From an uncultured Mobiluncus sp. (GTDB taxonomy: Bacteria; Actinomycetota; Actinomycetes; Actinomycetales; Actinomycetaceae), in assembly GCF_943914685.1 (NCBI RefSeq), contig NZ_CALUCZ010000005.1, positions 36,126-100,125 of the forward strand: 64,000 nucleotides of DNA, read 5' to 3'. Shown in pieces: positions 17,418-26,189 of the stretch. Position 1 is the stretch's first letter; each line of letters opens with the position of its first letter. Under the pieces are notes generated by a model. That model ran no database searches. It was given only the letters and a program-made list of their open reading frames with translations, and was not told the DNA's origin. The translations under genes were made by a program, and so were the position numbers.

Positions 17418-17490
17418 AGACCCTTGGTCTTTCCGGTTCACCCAAAGCTTTCGCCGCGGGACCCGGGGCCCTTGAACCCAAGGAGTAATC

Positions 17491-17802
17491 ATGAAACAGG
17501 GAATCCACCCCGAATATGTTTTAACCGAGGTCACCTGCACCTGCGGAAATCACTTTACGACTCGCTCCACCCTGGCTTCCGGTCAGATGCGCGTGGACGT
17601 GTGCTCGGCTTGCCACCCGTTCTATACCGGCAAGCAAAAGATTCTTGACACCGGCGGTCGCGTGGCTCGCTTCGAGGCTCGCTACGCCAAGTTCAACGAC
17701 GCCAAGAAGAAAGCTGCCGATAAGGCTAAGAAAGACGCCGAAAAGGCCGCTAAGCAGGCCGCTAAGGCTGAGGAAGCTAAGGCCCCCGCCGCCGCGGAAT
17801 AG
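17491..17802 (+). CDS. rpmE: 50S ribosomal protein L31, zinc-binding form with basic tail
   Basis: Residues 1-72 are L31: MKQGIHPEYV, the zinc-ligand pairs CTCGNHF and CSACHPFYTGKQK, and an FEARYAKF end. Four cysteines mark the zinc-containing (C+) type. It is extended by about 30 residues made of Lys, Ala and Asp/Glu (KKKAADKAKKDAEKAAK), longer than the usual 70-90 residues. AAGGAG lies before the ATG. It is the first of rpmE-prfA-prmC, a conserved actinobacterial group, but a strong terminator follows it, so prfA probably also has its own promoter or depends on read-through. Confidence 0.95.
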   Translation: MKQGIHPEYVLTEVTCTCGNHFTTRSTLASGQMRVDVCSACHPFYTGKQKILDTGGRVARFEARYAKFNDAKKKAADKAKKDAEKAAKQAAKAEEAKAPAAAE

Positions 17803-17811
17803 CGAAACTTT

Positions 17812-17852
17812 GGCACCGGTCGGTACATATTACCGACCGGTGCCTTTTATTT
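17812..17852 (+). terminator. Rho-independent terminator after rpmE
   Basis: A 14-bp perfect stem (17812-17825 with 17831-17844), GC-rich in the GGCACCGGTC part, has a CATAT loop and is followed by TTTTATTT. It lies 10 bases after the rpmE stop. Confidence 0.85.
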
Positions 17853-17905
17853 GCCGGGTTTGCCGGTGAACAACTCTTTGCCGCAAGCGATACGAAAGGT
17901 CAGAA

Positions 17906-19009
17906 ATGAGTGACTTCCCTGAAGAATTTGCCGGTGTGGAAGCCCTGCTGGAAGAGTTCCACCAGGTCGAGGCACAGATGAGCGACCCGGACTTGCACTC
18001 CAACCAGGCTCATGCCCGCAAGGTTGGCCGCCGCTATGCGGAGCTGAGCCGCATCAACACCGTGGCGCAAAACTGGTTGCAGGCGCGTGACGACTTGGAC
18101 GCCGGGCGCGAAATGGCTGGTGAGGACCCGGACTTTGCGGCGGAAATCCCCGGGCTTGAGGCCGCTTTTGAGCAAGCCAACGCCGATTTGATTGAGGCCC
18201 TGACCCCGCGCGACCCCGACGATGCCCGCGATGTCATTATGGAAATCAAAGCCGGCGAGGGTGGTGAAGAATCCGCCCTGTTTGCTGGCGATTTGATGCG
18301 GATGTACCAGCATTACGCCGAAAAGATGGGGTGGACGATGCAGGTGCTGGGCCTGACCGAATCTGACCTCGGAGGGGTGAAGGACGCCTCGATAGCGTTC
18401 AAAGCGAAAGGCAACCCCACCCCGGAGGAGGGCGTATGGGCGCACCTGAAGTACGAGGGCGGGGTGCACCGGGTCCAGCGGGTTCCGGTCACCGAGTCCC
18501 AAGGGCGTATCCACACTTCGGCGGCAGGCGTGCTGGTCATGCCGGAGGCCGAGGAAACTGGGGATATCGAGATTGACCCTAATGACCTGCGCATTGACGT
18601 CTACCGCTCCTCGGGGCCGGGGGGTCAGTCCGTAAACACCACCGACTCAGCGGTGCGCATCACCCACCTGCCCACGGGGATCGTGGTGTCGATGCAAAAC
18701 GAAAAGTCCCAGCTGCAAAACAAAGAGGCCGGTATGCGGGTGTTGCGTTCTCGCCTGATGCAGCTGGAGGCGGAAAAGCGCGAGGCGGAGGCTGCCGAGG
18801 CGCGCGCCTCCCAGGTCCGCACCGTGGACCGCTCCGAGCGAATCCGCACCTACAACTTCCCGGAAAACCGCATCGCCGACCACCGCACCGGCTATAAGGC
18901 CTACAACTTGGACCAGGTGCTCAACGGCGACCTGGCCCCGGTCATTCAATCCGCTATTGACGCCGACGAAGCCGCCCGCCTGGCGGCGGTAGGCAAATCT
19001 GCCCACTAG
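17906..19009 (+). CDS. prfA: Peptide chain release factor 1
   Basis: A 367-residue RF1 that releases proteins at UAA and UAG codons. The peptidyl-tRNA hydrolysis motif GGQ is in SSGPGGQSVNTTDSAV, and the recognition region has RVPVTESQGRIHTSA, with PVT in the RF1 tripeptide position. The C terminus holds FPENRIADHRTGYKAYNL, typical of RF1. AAAGGTC precedes the ATG. Six bases after its stop a start-like ATG of prmC occurs, and prmC methylates the Gln of the GGQ motif, so the pair forms a functional unit. Confidence 0.96.
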   Translation: MSDFPEEFAGVEALLEEFHQVEAQMSDPDLHSNQAHARKVGRRYAELSRINTVAQNWLQARDDLDAGREMAGEDPDFAAEIPGLEAAFEQANADLIEALTPRDPDDARDVIMEIKAGEGGEESALFAGDLMRMYQHYAEKMGWTMQVLGLTESDLGGVKDASIAFKAKGNPTPEEGVWAHLKYEGGVHRVQRVPVTESQGRIHTSAAGVLVMPEAEETGDIEIDPNDLRIDVYRSSGPGGQSVNTTDSAVRITHLPTGIVVSMQNEKSQLQNKEAGMRVLRSRLMQLEAEKREAEAAEARASQVRTVDRSERIRTYNFPENRIADHRTGYKAYNLDQVLNGDLAPVIQSAIDADEAARLAAVGKSAH

Positions 19010-19047
19010 CCCGCATGCGTGTCGCCTCAGACGGCGGAAGGAATTCG

Positions 19048-19920
19048 ATGCAGATACCCCAGCAGGCGGCAGCGCGGTCGGCACTCAACGACGCGGCGTT
19101 CGTGTTGAGCGAGGCCGGAATCAACAACGCTCACGGTGAGGCGCGCCTGCTGCTGGAGCACGTGTTGGGTCACCGGCCCGGCTACGGCGAGCGCTTGGAC
19201 GGGCAGACCTGGCAGCGGTTCTTTGAACTGGTCGGACAGCGCGCCACCCGCGTCCCGTTGCAGCACGTCATGGGGGTCATGTACTTTCGTCATCGGACCC
19301 TGCACGCCCGCCCGGGAGTGTTTGTGGTGCGTCCCGAGACGGAGTGGGTCGCACAAGGGGCCATCGACGCGGCCGCGGATTGGGTTCGGCAAGGGGTGGC
19401 TCCGCGGGTGCTGGATCTCGGCTGCGGTTCCGGGGCATTGGGGTTGTCTATCGCCTCCGAAGTTCCCGAGTCTGTTCTGACCTGCGTGGACGTGTCAGAA
19501 GCGGCGGTGGACCTGACGGCGGAAAACGCCCGATTTACCGGGGTAGCGGCGCGGGTCCTGCTCGCTGACGCAACCGACCCGCAAACGCTGCGCAACGCCC
19601 TTGTGCGCGCCGAAATCCCGCCGAAGTTCCACGTCATCGCCACCAACCCGCCTTATGTGGTCGACCCGGTGACCCAGCCTGAAGCGGCTCAGGACCCGCA
19701 GTTGGCGCTCTATGGCGGGGGCAGCGATGGACTACAGCGGCCGCGGGCATTTTTAGCTGCCGCCGCCGCGGTCGCGGCCCCGGGAGCCACCATCGTGATG
19801 GAACACGCCGAGTCGCAAGGCGAGGCTCTTGTGCAGGCGGCCCAAGCGCTGGGGCTGAGAGACGCGCAAACCCGATGCGATTTGGCCGGTCGCCCCCGAT
19901 TCTTACAAGCTGTAGCCTGA
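19048..19920 (+). CDS. prmC: Release factor glutamine methyltransferase
   Basis: A 290-residue SAM-dependent methyltransferase that modifies the glutamine of the GGQ motif in release factors. The SAM-binding motif is VLDLGCGSGALGLS and the catalytic motif is ATNPPYV (NPPY). An N-terminal helical domain of about 85 residues recognises the factor. I place the start at ATG 19048 because GGAAGGA lies just upstream; ATG 19015 in the same frame would add 11 residues. In other actinobacteria tsaC normally follows; here about 8.5 kb of accessory genes lies in between. Confidence 0.94.
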   Translation: MQIPQQAAARSALNDAAFVLSEAGINNAHGEARLLLEHVLGHRPGYGERLDGQTWQRFFELVGQRATRVPLQHVMGVMYFRHRTLHARPGVFVVRPETEWVAQGAIDAAADWVRQGVAPRVLDLGCGSGALGLSIASEVPESVLTCVDVSEAAVDLTAENARFTGVAARVLLADATDPQTLRNALVRAEIPPKFHVIATNPPYVVDPVTQPEAAQDPQLALYGGGSDGLQRPRAFLAAAAAVAAPGATIVMEHAESQGEALVQAAQALGLRDAQTRCDLAGRPRFLQAVA

Positions 19921-19924
19921 CGAC

Positions 19925-19961
19925 TCAGGGCTTGTCAGGGTTAAATCAGGGGTATCCCTGA
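19925..19961. promoter_or_regulatory. Phased TCAGGG operator-like array
   Basis: Three direct TCAGGG hexamers start at 19925, 19935 and 19946, and an inverted copy CCCTGA starts at 19956. The spacings are 10, 11 and 10 bases, about one helical turn each, so all would face the same side of the DNA. The last two form an inverted repeat (ATCAGGG, 4-base gap, CCCTGAT). A -10-like GATAAT lies at 19984-19989. The array sits upstream of the exporter operon starting at 20153 and is a candidate site for a dimeric regulator. Confidence 0.5.
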
Positions 19962-20152
19962 TGGCGGCCGGGCGGGGCAGCGAGATAATGTGGGACTGTC
20001 TCCTCCTGGGGAGTGAGAGCGGCGTATCCGGGGACCGGCAAAGTCTCCGACTTCGGACCGATTTTCCTGGATTTACCGCTTTCAACAGAGCAACAGCGCC
20101 CTGGTGAGTTTATAGTTTTTCAAAAGAGATTTTGGATAATAAGGAGTTATTT

Positions 20153-22201
20153 GTGAGCGACGAACCCGTGTTCACTCCCGTCGACGACCCGACCGTCACC
20201 CCCGCCGCCACCGTGGCGGGAGAGGGCTCGAAAAAGTCCGCGAAATCCCTGCTCAAGGGCAAGAAAAAGCTGAAACTAGGCAAGGGAAAAACGAGCAAGA
20301 AAAAGAAAATCATCATCGGGGTCAGCGCGGTGGCGGTCTTGGCTGTGGCCGGGCTGGTCATTCCGGCAGTGATGGGTCTGGGAGCTCCCAAGTACGACCC
20401 GACCGCCGTTTACCGCGGGGACGTCGCCACCGTTACGAAAGACGACGTTATCAAGAGCCTCAGCATGACCGGCACGCTGAAAAGCGCCAAAAGTATGACC
20501 TTGTTCTCCTCGCTGAACTCGAAAGTGCAGACGCTAAACGTAAAAGCGGGAGATCGCGTGAGCCAAGGTCAGCTGTTGGCGCAGCTGGACAGCTCTGAGG
20601 CCATGTCCCAGCTGTCCAGTCAGCAGTCCCAGCTGAACGAAAGTCGCATCACCCAGCAAAACAGCATTGACGAGGCTGCCCAAAACTACCAAAACGCGAA
20701 AAGTGCCTTGGACCAAGGCTTGAACCAGGATATTCGCGGGGCGCAAACCGCCCTGCGCGAGGCGCAAAACGAATATGTGAAAGCGTCGCGGGCTTATGAC
20801 CAAATGAAGCAAGAAAAAGATAACCGCACCCTGCAAGCCTTGCTGGACCAGGAAAATGCTTTGCGTTCCGCCAATCAAGAGGCCGAAAACGCCAGAATGG
20901 AAGCGAACCGGGCCGGGGCAGCGGTTACCGAAGCGAAAACGCAGCGCGATATTGCGGTTATCGAAAGGGACGCGGCTAAGGACGATTTAGCACTGGCGCG
21001 GAAAGAACTAGAGCAAATTAAGAATAACCCCGACCTGAAAGATGAAGCCACTAGGCTCGCGGAACTAATTGAGACAACTAAACAGCGTATTGCCGACTTG
21101 AGCCAACAAGTTGACGACACTGAAAAGAACGTCAATTCGGCGTGGTCCCAACAGGCTCAAGCCAAGCAAGCCGCCAACCACGCCAGCGAAAACTTGGGAA
21201 TGGCCCGGCGCCAATTCCGTGCCGCGCTGCGCCAGATTGACACCCAGATTGCCGAAGCGGGCGAGGCGGTCGCCAAGGCCCAAACCGGCATCTCTGACGC
21301 CAAAGTCGCCTTGGAATCCGCCAAAATCCACGCGGCTCAGGAAGTGAACTCAAATCTGCGGGCATTGCGGGCGGCCCAAGCCTCGGCGGGATCTGGTATG
21401 GCGGAAGGTCAGAGCGCCATTCAAAAGCTGCGGGCTGACATCAACTCGGCGCACGTGACGTCCCCGATTGCGGGCATCGTGACCTCGGTAACTGCCAAGG
21501 TTGGCGCCACTCCAGAGGGCCCGCTGATGATGGTGGAAGATGACCAAAATATGGTCATAGAAACCCAGATTAAAGAATCCGGGGTCTCCAAGCTCAGCGT
21601 GGGCAACCAGGTCACTTTCACCACTCCGGCCACCGGCGACAAAGAGTTCACGGGTACGGTTTCCTTTATCTCTCCGGCAGCTCTCGACCAGTCCTCCGCG
21701 CCGTCCGGTCCGGGGGCTGACCAGGGAGTCGGCGGAGGTGGCAATGCCTCGGTCATGTTCCCGGTGCAAATCACGGTGACCGGTGATTTGCAGGGCTTGC
21801 GCCTGGGCTCTACCGCCAAAGTCAAGGCGATTATCGCCGGGCAAAAGAACGCGCTGACCGTGCCGAAAGGGGCTTTGGTCGATGCGATGATCCCGCTTGA
21901 CGGCAAGGATTCATCTTCCACCGAGGCTCCCGTTTCGGGAGGAATGATGGCACCGGGGGCGTCCGCTGATGATGGTCCGAAGTCCGTGCTGGTGATAGAC
22001 AACCCCGACTCGGAAAAGCCGAAGATTCGCGAAGTCCCGGTGGAAGTCCTGGTAGAGGGCAACGGCATGGCCGCAATCAAGGGTAAAGGCATCAAAGAGG
22101 GCACGACCGTGCTGGACAACGCTCTGAACTACCTCGACTTGGTTGGTGAAACTGGCCACTACGTAGACACTCCGCAGATGATGGAGGGGACTGTTGAGTG
22201 A
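20153..22201 (+). CDS. MacA-like periplasmic adaptor (membrane fusion) protein
   Basis: A 682-residue HlyD/MacA-type adaptor. After a short Lys-rich cytoplasmic segment comes one membrane anchor at about residues 60-80 (IIIGVSAVAVLAVAGLVIP). Next is the first half of a lipoyl domain (VQTLNVKAGDRVSQGQLLAQ), then an unusually long coiled coil (about 145-420) rich in Ala/Gln/Glu. The second lipoyl half (ITSPIAGIVTSVTAKVG type) and beta-barrel domains end the protein. GTG 20153 was chosen for its AAGGAG at 20141-20146; TTG 20132 is less likely. Its stop overlaps the ABC ATPase start by 8 bases. It probably couples the MacB-like pump to export across the thick wall. Confidence 0.85.
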   Translation: MSDEPVFTPVDDPTVTPAATVAGEGSKKSAKSLLKGKKKLKLGKGKTSKKKKIIIGVSAVAVLAVAGLVIPAVMGLGAPKYDPTAVYRGDVATVTKDDVIKSLSMTGTLKSAKSMTLFSSLNSKVQTLNVKAGDRVSQGQLLAQLDSSEAMSQLSSQQSQLNESRITQQNSIDEAAQNYQNAKSALDQGLNQDIRGAQTALREAQNEYVKASRAYDQMKQEKDNRTLQALLDQENALRSANQEAENARMEANRAGAAVTEAKTQRDIAVIERDAAKDDLALARKELEQIKNNPDLKDEATRLAELIETTKQRIADLSQQVDDTEKNVNSAWSQQAQAKQAANHASENLGMARRQFRAALRQIDTQIAEAGEAVAKAQTGISDAKVALESAKIHAAQEVNSNLRALRAAQASAGSGMAEGQSAIQKLRADINSAHVTSPIAGIVTSVTAKVGATPEGPLMMVEDDQNMVIETQIKESGVSKLSVGNQVTFTTPATGDKEFTGTVSFISPAALDQSSAPSGPGADQGVGGGGNASVMFPVQITVTGDLQGLRLGSTAKVKAIIAGQKNALTVPKGALVDAMIPLDGKDSSSTEAPVSGGMMAPGASADDGPKSVLVIDNPDSEKPKIREVPVEVLVEGNGMAAIKGKGIKEGTTVLDNALNYLDLVGETGHYVDTPQMMEGTVE

Positions 22202-23009
22202 CATCATGAGCCTGCCGGGGGTTTTCGCTGGGGGTCAGGCGGATTCACAAGCGTCCCCTCCCGCGCTTGCCCAGCAGGGTGGCGGTCAGTCGGGGGTGGC
22301 GACGGGGCAGCCGGTCATCCAGCTGAGCGACATCTATAAAGGATTCTTCCTCGGCACCGACCACGAGCTGACCGTGCTGAAAGGCGTGAACCTGGCGATT
22401 TACCCAGGAGAGTTCGTCTCCATCGTGGGGTCCTCCGGTTCGGGCAAATCCACCCTAATGAACATCATCGGACTGCTGGACCGGCCGACTTCGGGCAGCT
22501 ACCTGTTGGGAGACGTGGATATTTCTGAAGCTGACGACAACGATGCGGCGCTAATCCGCTCGCTGTCCATCGGGTTCGTGTTCCAAAACTTCAACCTGGT
22601 GGGACGTACTGACGCGTTGAAGAACGTGGAACTGCCCATGATGTATGCCGGCATCGGGCGTGCCCAACGCCGCGAACGGGCGCTGAAACTGTTGGAACTG
22701 GTCGAAATGAGCGACCGAATGCACCACCAGCCCAGCGAGTTGTCCGGCGGGCAAAAGCAGCGGGTGGCGATTGCGCGGGCGATGGCCAATGACCCGGACA
22801 TTATTTTGGCCGACGAGCCGACCGGAGCCCTGGACACCGCCACCGGGCACATGGTTATGGACCTGTTCCACCGGCTGCACCGCGAGCAGGGCAAAACCAT
22901 CGTTTTGATTACCCACAACCCAGAGCTTGCCCAGCAAACCCAGCGCATCTTCACCATGGTTGACGGCGTGTTGGGCGAGGGCGTACCGACCTCAGGAGGT
23001 GCCCAATGA
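22194..23009 (+). CDS. ABC transporter ATPase, MacB/LolD type
   Basis: A 271-residue ATPase: Walker A GSSGSGKSTL, signature LSGGQKQRVAIARA, Walker B IILADEPTGALD, and H-loop VLITHNPEL. About 45 residues of Gly/Ser/Gln-rich sequence precede the domain. The FQNFNLV stretch and ADEPTGALD are typical of MacB/LolD-type ATPases that drive mechanotransmission rather than classical transport. The start is TTG at 22194 with GGAGGGG upstream, inside the end of the adaptor gene; ATG 22206 is an alternative. The stop overlaps the permease start (ATGA). Confidence 0.92.
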   Translation: MSDIMSLPGVFAGGQADSQASPPALAQQGGGQSGVATGQPVIQLSDIYKGFFLGTDHELTVLKGVNLAIYPGEFVSIVGSSGSGKSTLMNIIGLLDRPTSGSYLLGDVDISEADDNDAALIRSLSIGFVFQNFNLVGRTDALKNVELPMMYAGIGRAQRRERALKLLELVEMSDRMHHQPSELSGGQKQRVAIARAMANDPDIILADEPTGALDTATGHMVMDLFHRLHREQGKTIVLITHNPELAQQTQRIFTMVDGVLGEGVPTSGGAQ

Positions 23010-24376
23010 CTTTCGGAGAAAACGTGCGCCTGGCCTTGGCGGGATTGTGGGCCAATAAGCTGCGGGCCATTCTGACCCTGCTGGGCATCATCATCGGTAT
23101 CGCCTCCGTGGTGACGATTCTCACCATCTCTCGCGGAGTGACCAGCGCGGTTACCGACTCGCTCGGTTCCCTGGGAGGTCAGGATATGTATCTCTCGGTG
23201 GATACCAAGGAAAACATCGCCAAAAACAAGGCTAATGAGGTTCAGCCTGGCACGGAAGATGACGGCAGTATGACCGAGGAACCTAACGAAGATGACGAGG
23301 ATATGTCCGGGGATAGCGATGCCGGCTCGGCTTTTGCGGACAGTGAGGGGGACGACCAGTACCTGACCCCGGAAATCCTGGACCAGATTCGCGAAGAATT
23401 TTCTGACCAGATTAAAGGCATCAGCGTGCAAGGAATGGGAGGCTATGGCACCGCTACGGGCACGGGCGGAGACGAGGACGCGGACGTGCAAACCACCAAC
23501 CAGGATTTCCTGATTGGGTCGAACATGGAAATGGTCGCCGGCCGCGGTTTTGATGCCAGTGAAATCGAAAGCGCCGACACGGTGGCAGTCATTTCTGATA
23601 CCTTGGCGAAAAAATTGTTCGGGGGAGCGGCGCAAAACGCCGTGGGCCAGAGTTTCGAGTTTAACAGCGACGAATCCCAAATGACGTTTCAAGTCATCGG
23701 GGTCGCCCGGCAGGTACAAATGAAAGGGGCTGCTAACGCGCTCTTAGGCGGAGGCGGAGGGGCGAGTGGGACGACCTTTTACATTCCCTACACTCTGGAG
23801 GAGGAAGTCACCGGTACCAAGGATCCCGGTTTTAACTGGGCAACCGTGCGCCCGATTCCCGGCACAGATGCGAAAGCCTTGAAACACAATCTGCAGGAGT
23901 TCTTAGATAAAGCCTGGGCTGACTCAGATTACGGCGTCTCGATTGATTCCATGGACTCGATGATGGACGAAATTAAAAAAGTCTTTTCCACTATCGCTAT
24001 GGGGCTGTCAGTCATTGCGGGGCTGAGCTTGCTGGTCGGAGGCATCGGGGTGATGAACATCATGCTGGTGTCGGTCACCGAACGTACCCGAGAGATAGGT
24101 ATTCGCAAGGCTCTGGGGGCGACCCAGTGGAATATCCGGCTGCAGTTCCTGGTCGAGGCCATGATGGTGTGTCTGCTGGGAGGGCTTCTCGGCGTGGCCC
24201 TAGGGGGGCTAGCTGGATATCTGGGGTCCAACGCGATGGGCAATCCCGCTCTCCCGCCCTTGGGAGGGGTGTTGTTCTCGCTGGCTTTCTCACTGGGTAT
24301 CGGGATTTTCTTCGGCTACTATCCGGCGTCCAAAGCCGCCAAACTCGACCCCATAGAGGCTCTGCGCTACGAATAA
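23006..24376 (+). CDS. MacB-like ABC permease with acidic insert
   Basis: A 456-residue FtsX/MacB-type permease: one membrane segment near residues 18-42 (LRAILTLLGIIIGIASVVTI), a periplasmic domain of about 290 residues, then three C-terminal membrane segments with the conserved ERTREIGIRKALGAT loop. Unusual is an Asp/Glu-rich stretch at about residues 85-115 (EEPNEDDEDMSGDSD) near the start of the external domain. Together with the adaptor and ATPase it forms a tripartite-like exporter, as in MacAB or YknXYZ, whose substrates range from macrolides to peptides; this one's substrate is unknown. Confidence 0.9.
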   Translation: MTFGENVRLALAGLWANKLRAILTLLGIIIGIASVVTILTISRGVTSAVTDSLGSLGGQDMYLSVDTKENIAKNKANEVQPGTEDDGSMTEEPNEDDEDMSGDSDAGSAFADSEGDDQYLTPEILDQIREEFSDQIKGISVQGMGGYGTATGTGGDEDADVQTTNQDFLIGSNMEMVAGRGFDASEIESADTVAVISDTLAKKLFGGAAQNAVGQSFEFNSDESQMTFQVIGVARQVQMKGAANALLGGGGGASGTTFYIPYTLEEEVTGTKDPGFNWATVRPIPGTDAKALKHNLQEFLDKAWADSDYGVSIDSMDSMMDEIKKVFSTIAMGLSVIAGLSLLVGGIGVMNIMLVSVTERTREIGIRKALGATQWNIRLQFLVEAMMVCLLGGLLGVALGGLAGYLGSNAMGNPALPPLGGVLFSLAFSLGIGIFFGYYPASKAAKLDPIEALRYE

Positions 24377-24410
24377 CCCGGGGTTCCCCATCTAAAAACT
24401 ATTTTTACGG

Positions 24411-24438
24411 CTCGGTGTGCCATATATGGCACACCGAG
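24411..24438. promoter_or_regulatory. Perfect 28-bp palindrome, operator or terminator
   Basis: The two 14-base arms (24411-24424 and 24425-24438) are exact reverse complements with no loop; the core is TGTGCCATATATGGCACA. It lies 34 bases after the permease stop and about 85 bases before the histidine kinase start. No T run follows on the plus strand; on the minus strand the sequence continues GCCGTAAAAATAG. The missing loop fits a protein-binding site better than a terminator. Confidence 0.5.
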
Positions 24439-24523
24439 GCAAATTAATAGGATTAACGCCCGAAAAATATCCTTGGCTCGCAAACGCACCCGTGCACCAG
24501 CAAAATTCCGGCATGATAGTGGC

Positions 24524-26062
24524 ATGTACGAAAGACGCTTTGTTTTTGACCTCGAACAGGACGACGAAGAAATCATCGCCGAAATCGTGCGCCGCGCCGA
24601 GATTATCTTGGGACCCCAGGAACGGATAACGTTCCCGGTGGGGGCGCACCTGACCGAGGAAGGCCAGCCGGTTCGCAGCATTATCCTGGCGCTATCGGGC
24701 AGTATTGCCCTGGAACGCTCCTCAGAGAGCGGGGACCTGCTGATGCACCATGCTTCGACCGGACGCATCATCGGAATGCTGTCTTCTGGGGAGGAAATCG
24801 GGGCGTTCTTTACCGCCGTGGTGACCGAAGAGGTCGTGGGGGTCAGCCTCACTCTCGACGAAATGAACATGATTATTGCCGGGGATTCCCGGGTATCGCT
24901 GCTGGTGGCAGCCTTGTTTATGCGCACTTACGATCGCCGGTTGCGGCGTGCCGAAAATCTCCACATTGAGTCGGCAGTGCTGGCCGACCAGCTGGCAGTG
25001 CAGCGGGCGAACTTGGCGAAAGCCCTGGACAAGTTGCGCGAAACTCGGGAGGAAATGGCTGCACAAGCCCGGTTTGCCTCGCTGGGTGAGCTGGCGGCGG
25101 GAGTGGCCCACGAACTCAATAATCCGGTGGCGGCGATTCGCCGCGCCGCGGATTACATTCACGAGGACATGCGTATGCTGCTGTCGACCTGTCCTGACGA
25201 AACGTGGCGGAACCTGGCTCTGGAATCCCTGGAAAATGCCGAGGAAGCCCCGTTCTTGTCCACCAAGGAAACGCGGGCGCGCAAACGCGAGCTGTTGGAA
25301 ATCCTGGGAGACGCGACCCTGGTGGAACGCCTGTCCGTGGCGGGAGTCTACAGTACTGATCTGGCCCGCAACCTCGCCAGAGACATGAAAGCCAACCCGG
25401 ACACGGACCTGGGGGCCTTGGAACAGGCGGCCGCCATCGGCACCAGTCTGCGCAACCTGCGCACCGCCTCGGGACGCATCATTGACCTGGTAGCCTCGCT
25501 GCGCTCTTATGCCCGGCCTGACGGGGATCCGGTGCAAAACGTCGACGTCAACTCGGGGCTGCAAGACACGCTGCGCCTACTGTCCCACCGCTTGGACAAA
25601 ATCGCGGTAAACGTGGAATATGGTGAACTGCCGCGGATTTCTTGTCACCCCGGCCAGCTCGACGAAGTGTGGACGAACCTGATTACGAACGCGGTAGAGG
25701 CCATGTCCGGCGAGGCTTCGGCCGCCAGCGATGCGGTCGGCAAGCGCCCCACGGACCGAGACGAACTGGCGGGAATGATTGGGCAGCTCAACATCGAAAC
25801 GAAAGCCCGCGGTGACCAAATCGTGGTGACGTTCCGCGACACCGGCCCGGGCATTGCTCCTGATGTCATCGAGCACATTTTTCAGCCGCACTTTTCCACC
25901 AAAGGCGGCGAAGTGAGGTTCGGAATGGGCATTGGACTGGGGCTATGTCGCTCGATTGTGGAAAACCACGGCGGAACCATCCGGCTGGAAAACGTCTCCA
26001 ACCCGACGGGCACCCTGGCCACCGTGGAGTTGCCGACCACCGGGATTCCGGTCTCGCTTTAG
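24524..26062 (+). CDS. Histidine kinase with N-terminal cyclic-nucleotide-binding-like domain
   Basis: A 512-residue soluble kinase without membrane segments. Residues 25-130 look like a CRP-type cNMP-binding domain (VGAHLTEEGQPVRSIILAL, HHASTGRIIGMLSSGEE). A coiled linker follows, then the dimerisation/phosphoacceptor helix with ASLGELAAGVAHELNNP (His about 196) and an ATPase domain with DTGPGIAPDVIEHIFQPHF and GMGIGLGLCRSIVENHGG. I prefer ATG 24524 to TTG 24473: neither has a ribosome binding site, and a -10-like CATGAT ends 6 bases before the ATG, which suggests a leaderless mRNA. The response regulator gene follows at 26190. Confidence 0.85.
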   Translation: MYERRFVFDLEQDDEEIIAEIVRRAEIILGPQERITFPVGAHLTEEGQPVRSIILALSGSIALERSSESGDLLMHHASTGRIIGMLSSGEEIGAFFTAVVTEEVVGVSLTLDEMNMIIAGDSRVSLLVAALFMRTYDRRLRRAENLHIESAVLADQLAVQRANLAKALDKLRETREEMAAQARFASLGELAAGVAHELNNPVAAIRRAADYIHEDMRMLLSTCPDETWRNLALESLENAEEAPFLSTKETRARKRELLEILGDATLVERLSVAGVYSTDLARNLARDMKANPDTDLGALEQAAAIGTSLRNLRTASGRIIDLVASLRSYARPDGDPVQNVDVNSGLQDTLRLLSHRLDKIAVNVEYGELPRISCHPGQLDEVWTNLITNAVEAMSGEASAASDAVGKRPTDRDELAGMIGQLNIETKARGDQIVVTFRDTGPGIAPDVIEHIFQPHFSTKGGEVRFGMGIGLGLCRSIVENHGGTIRLENVSNPTGTLATVELPTTGIPVSL

Positions 26063-26189
26063 GGTCACAAGCCCGGTCGGGCAGGTTTGCGCGGCTCGTC
26101 AGTTTTCGTTTTCTGACGTTTTCCGGCAAATTTGTCCAAACCCCGTGACGGGGTGAAAGAATAGAAAAGTCCCCAATGAAGGAGAAACC

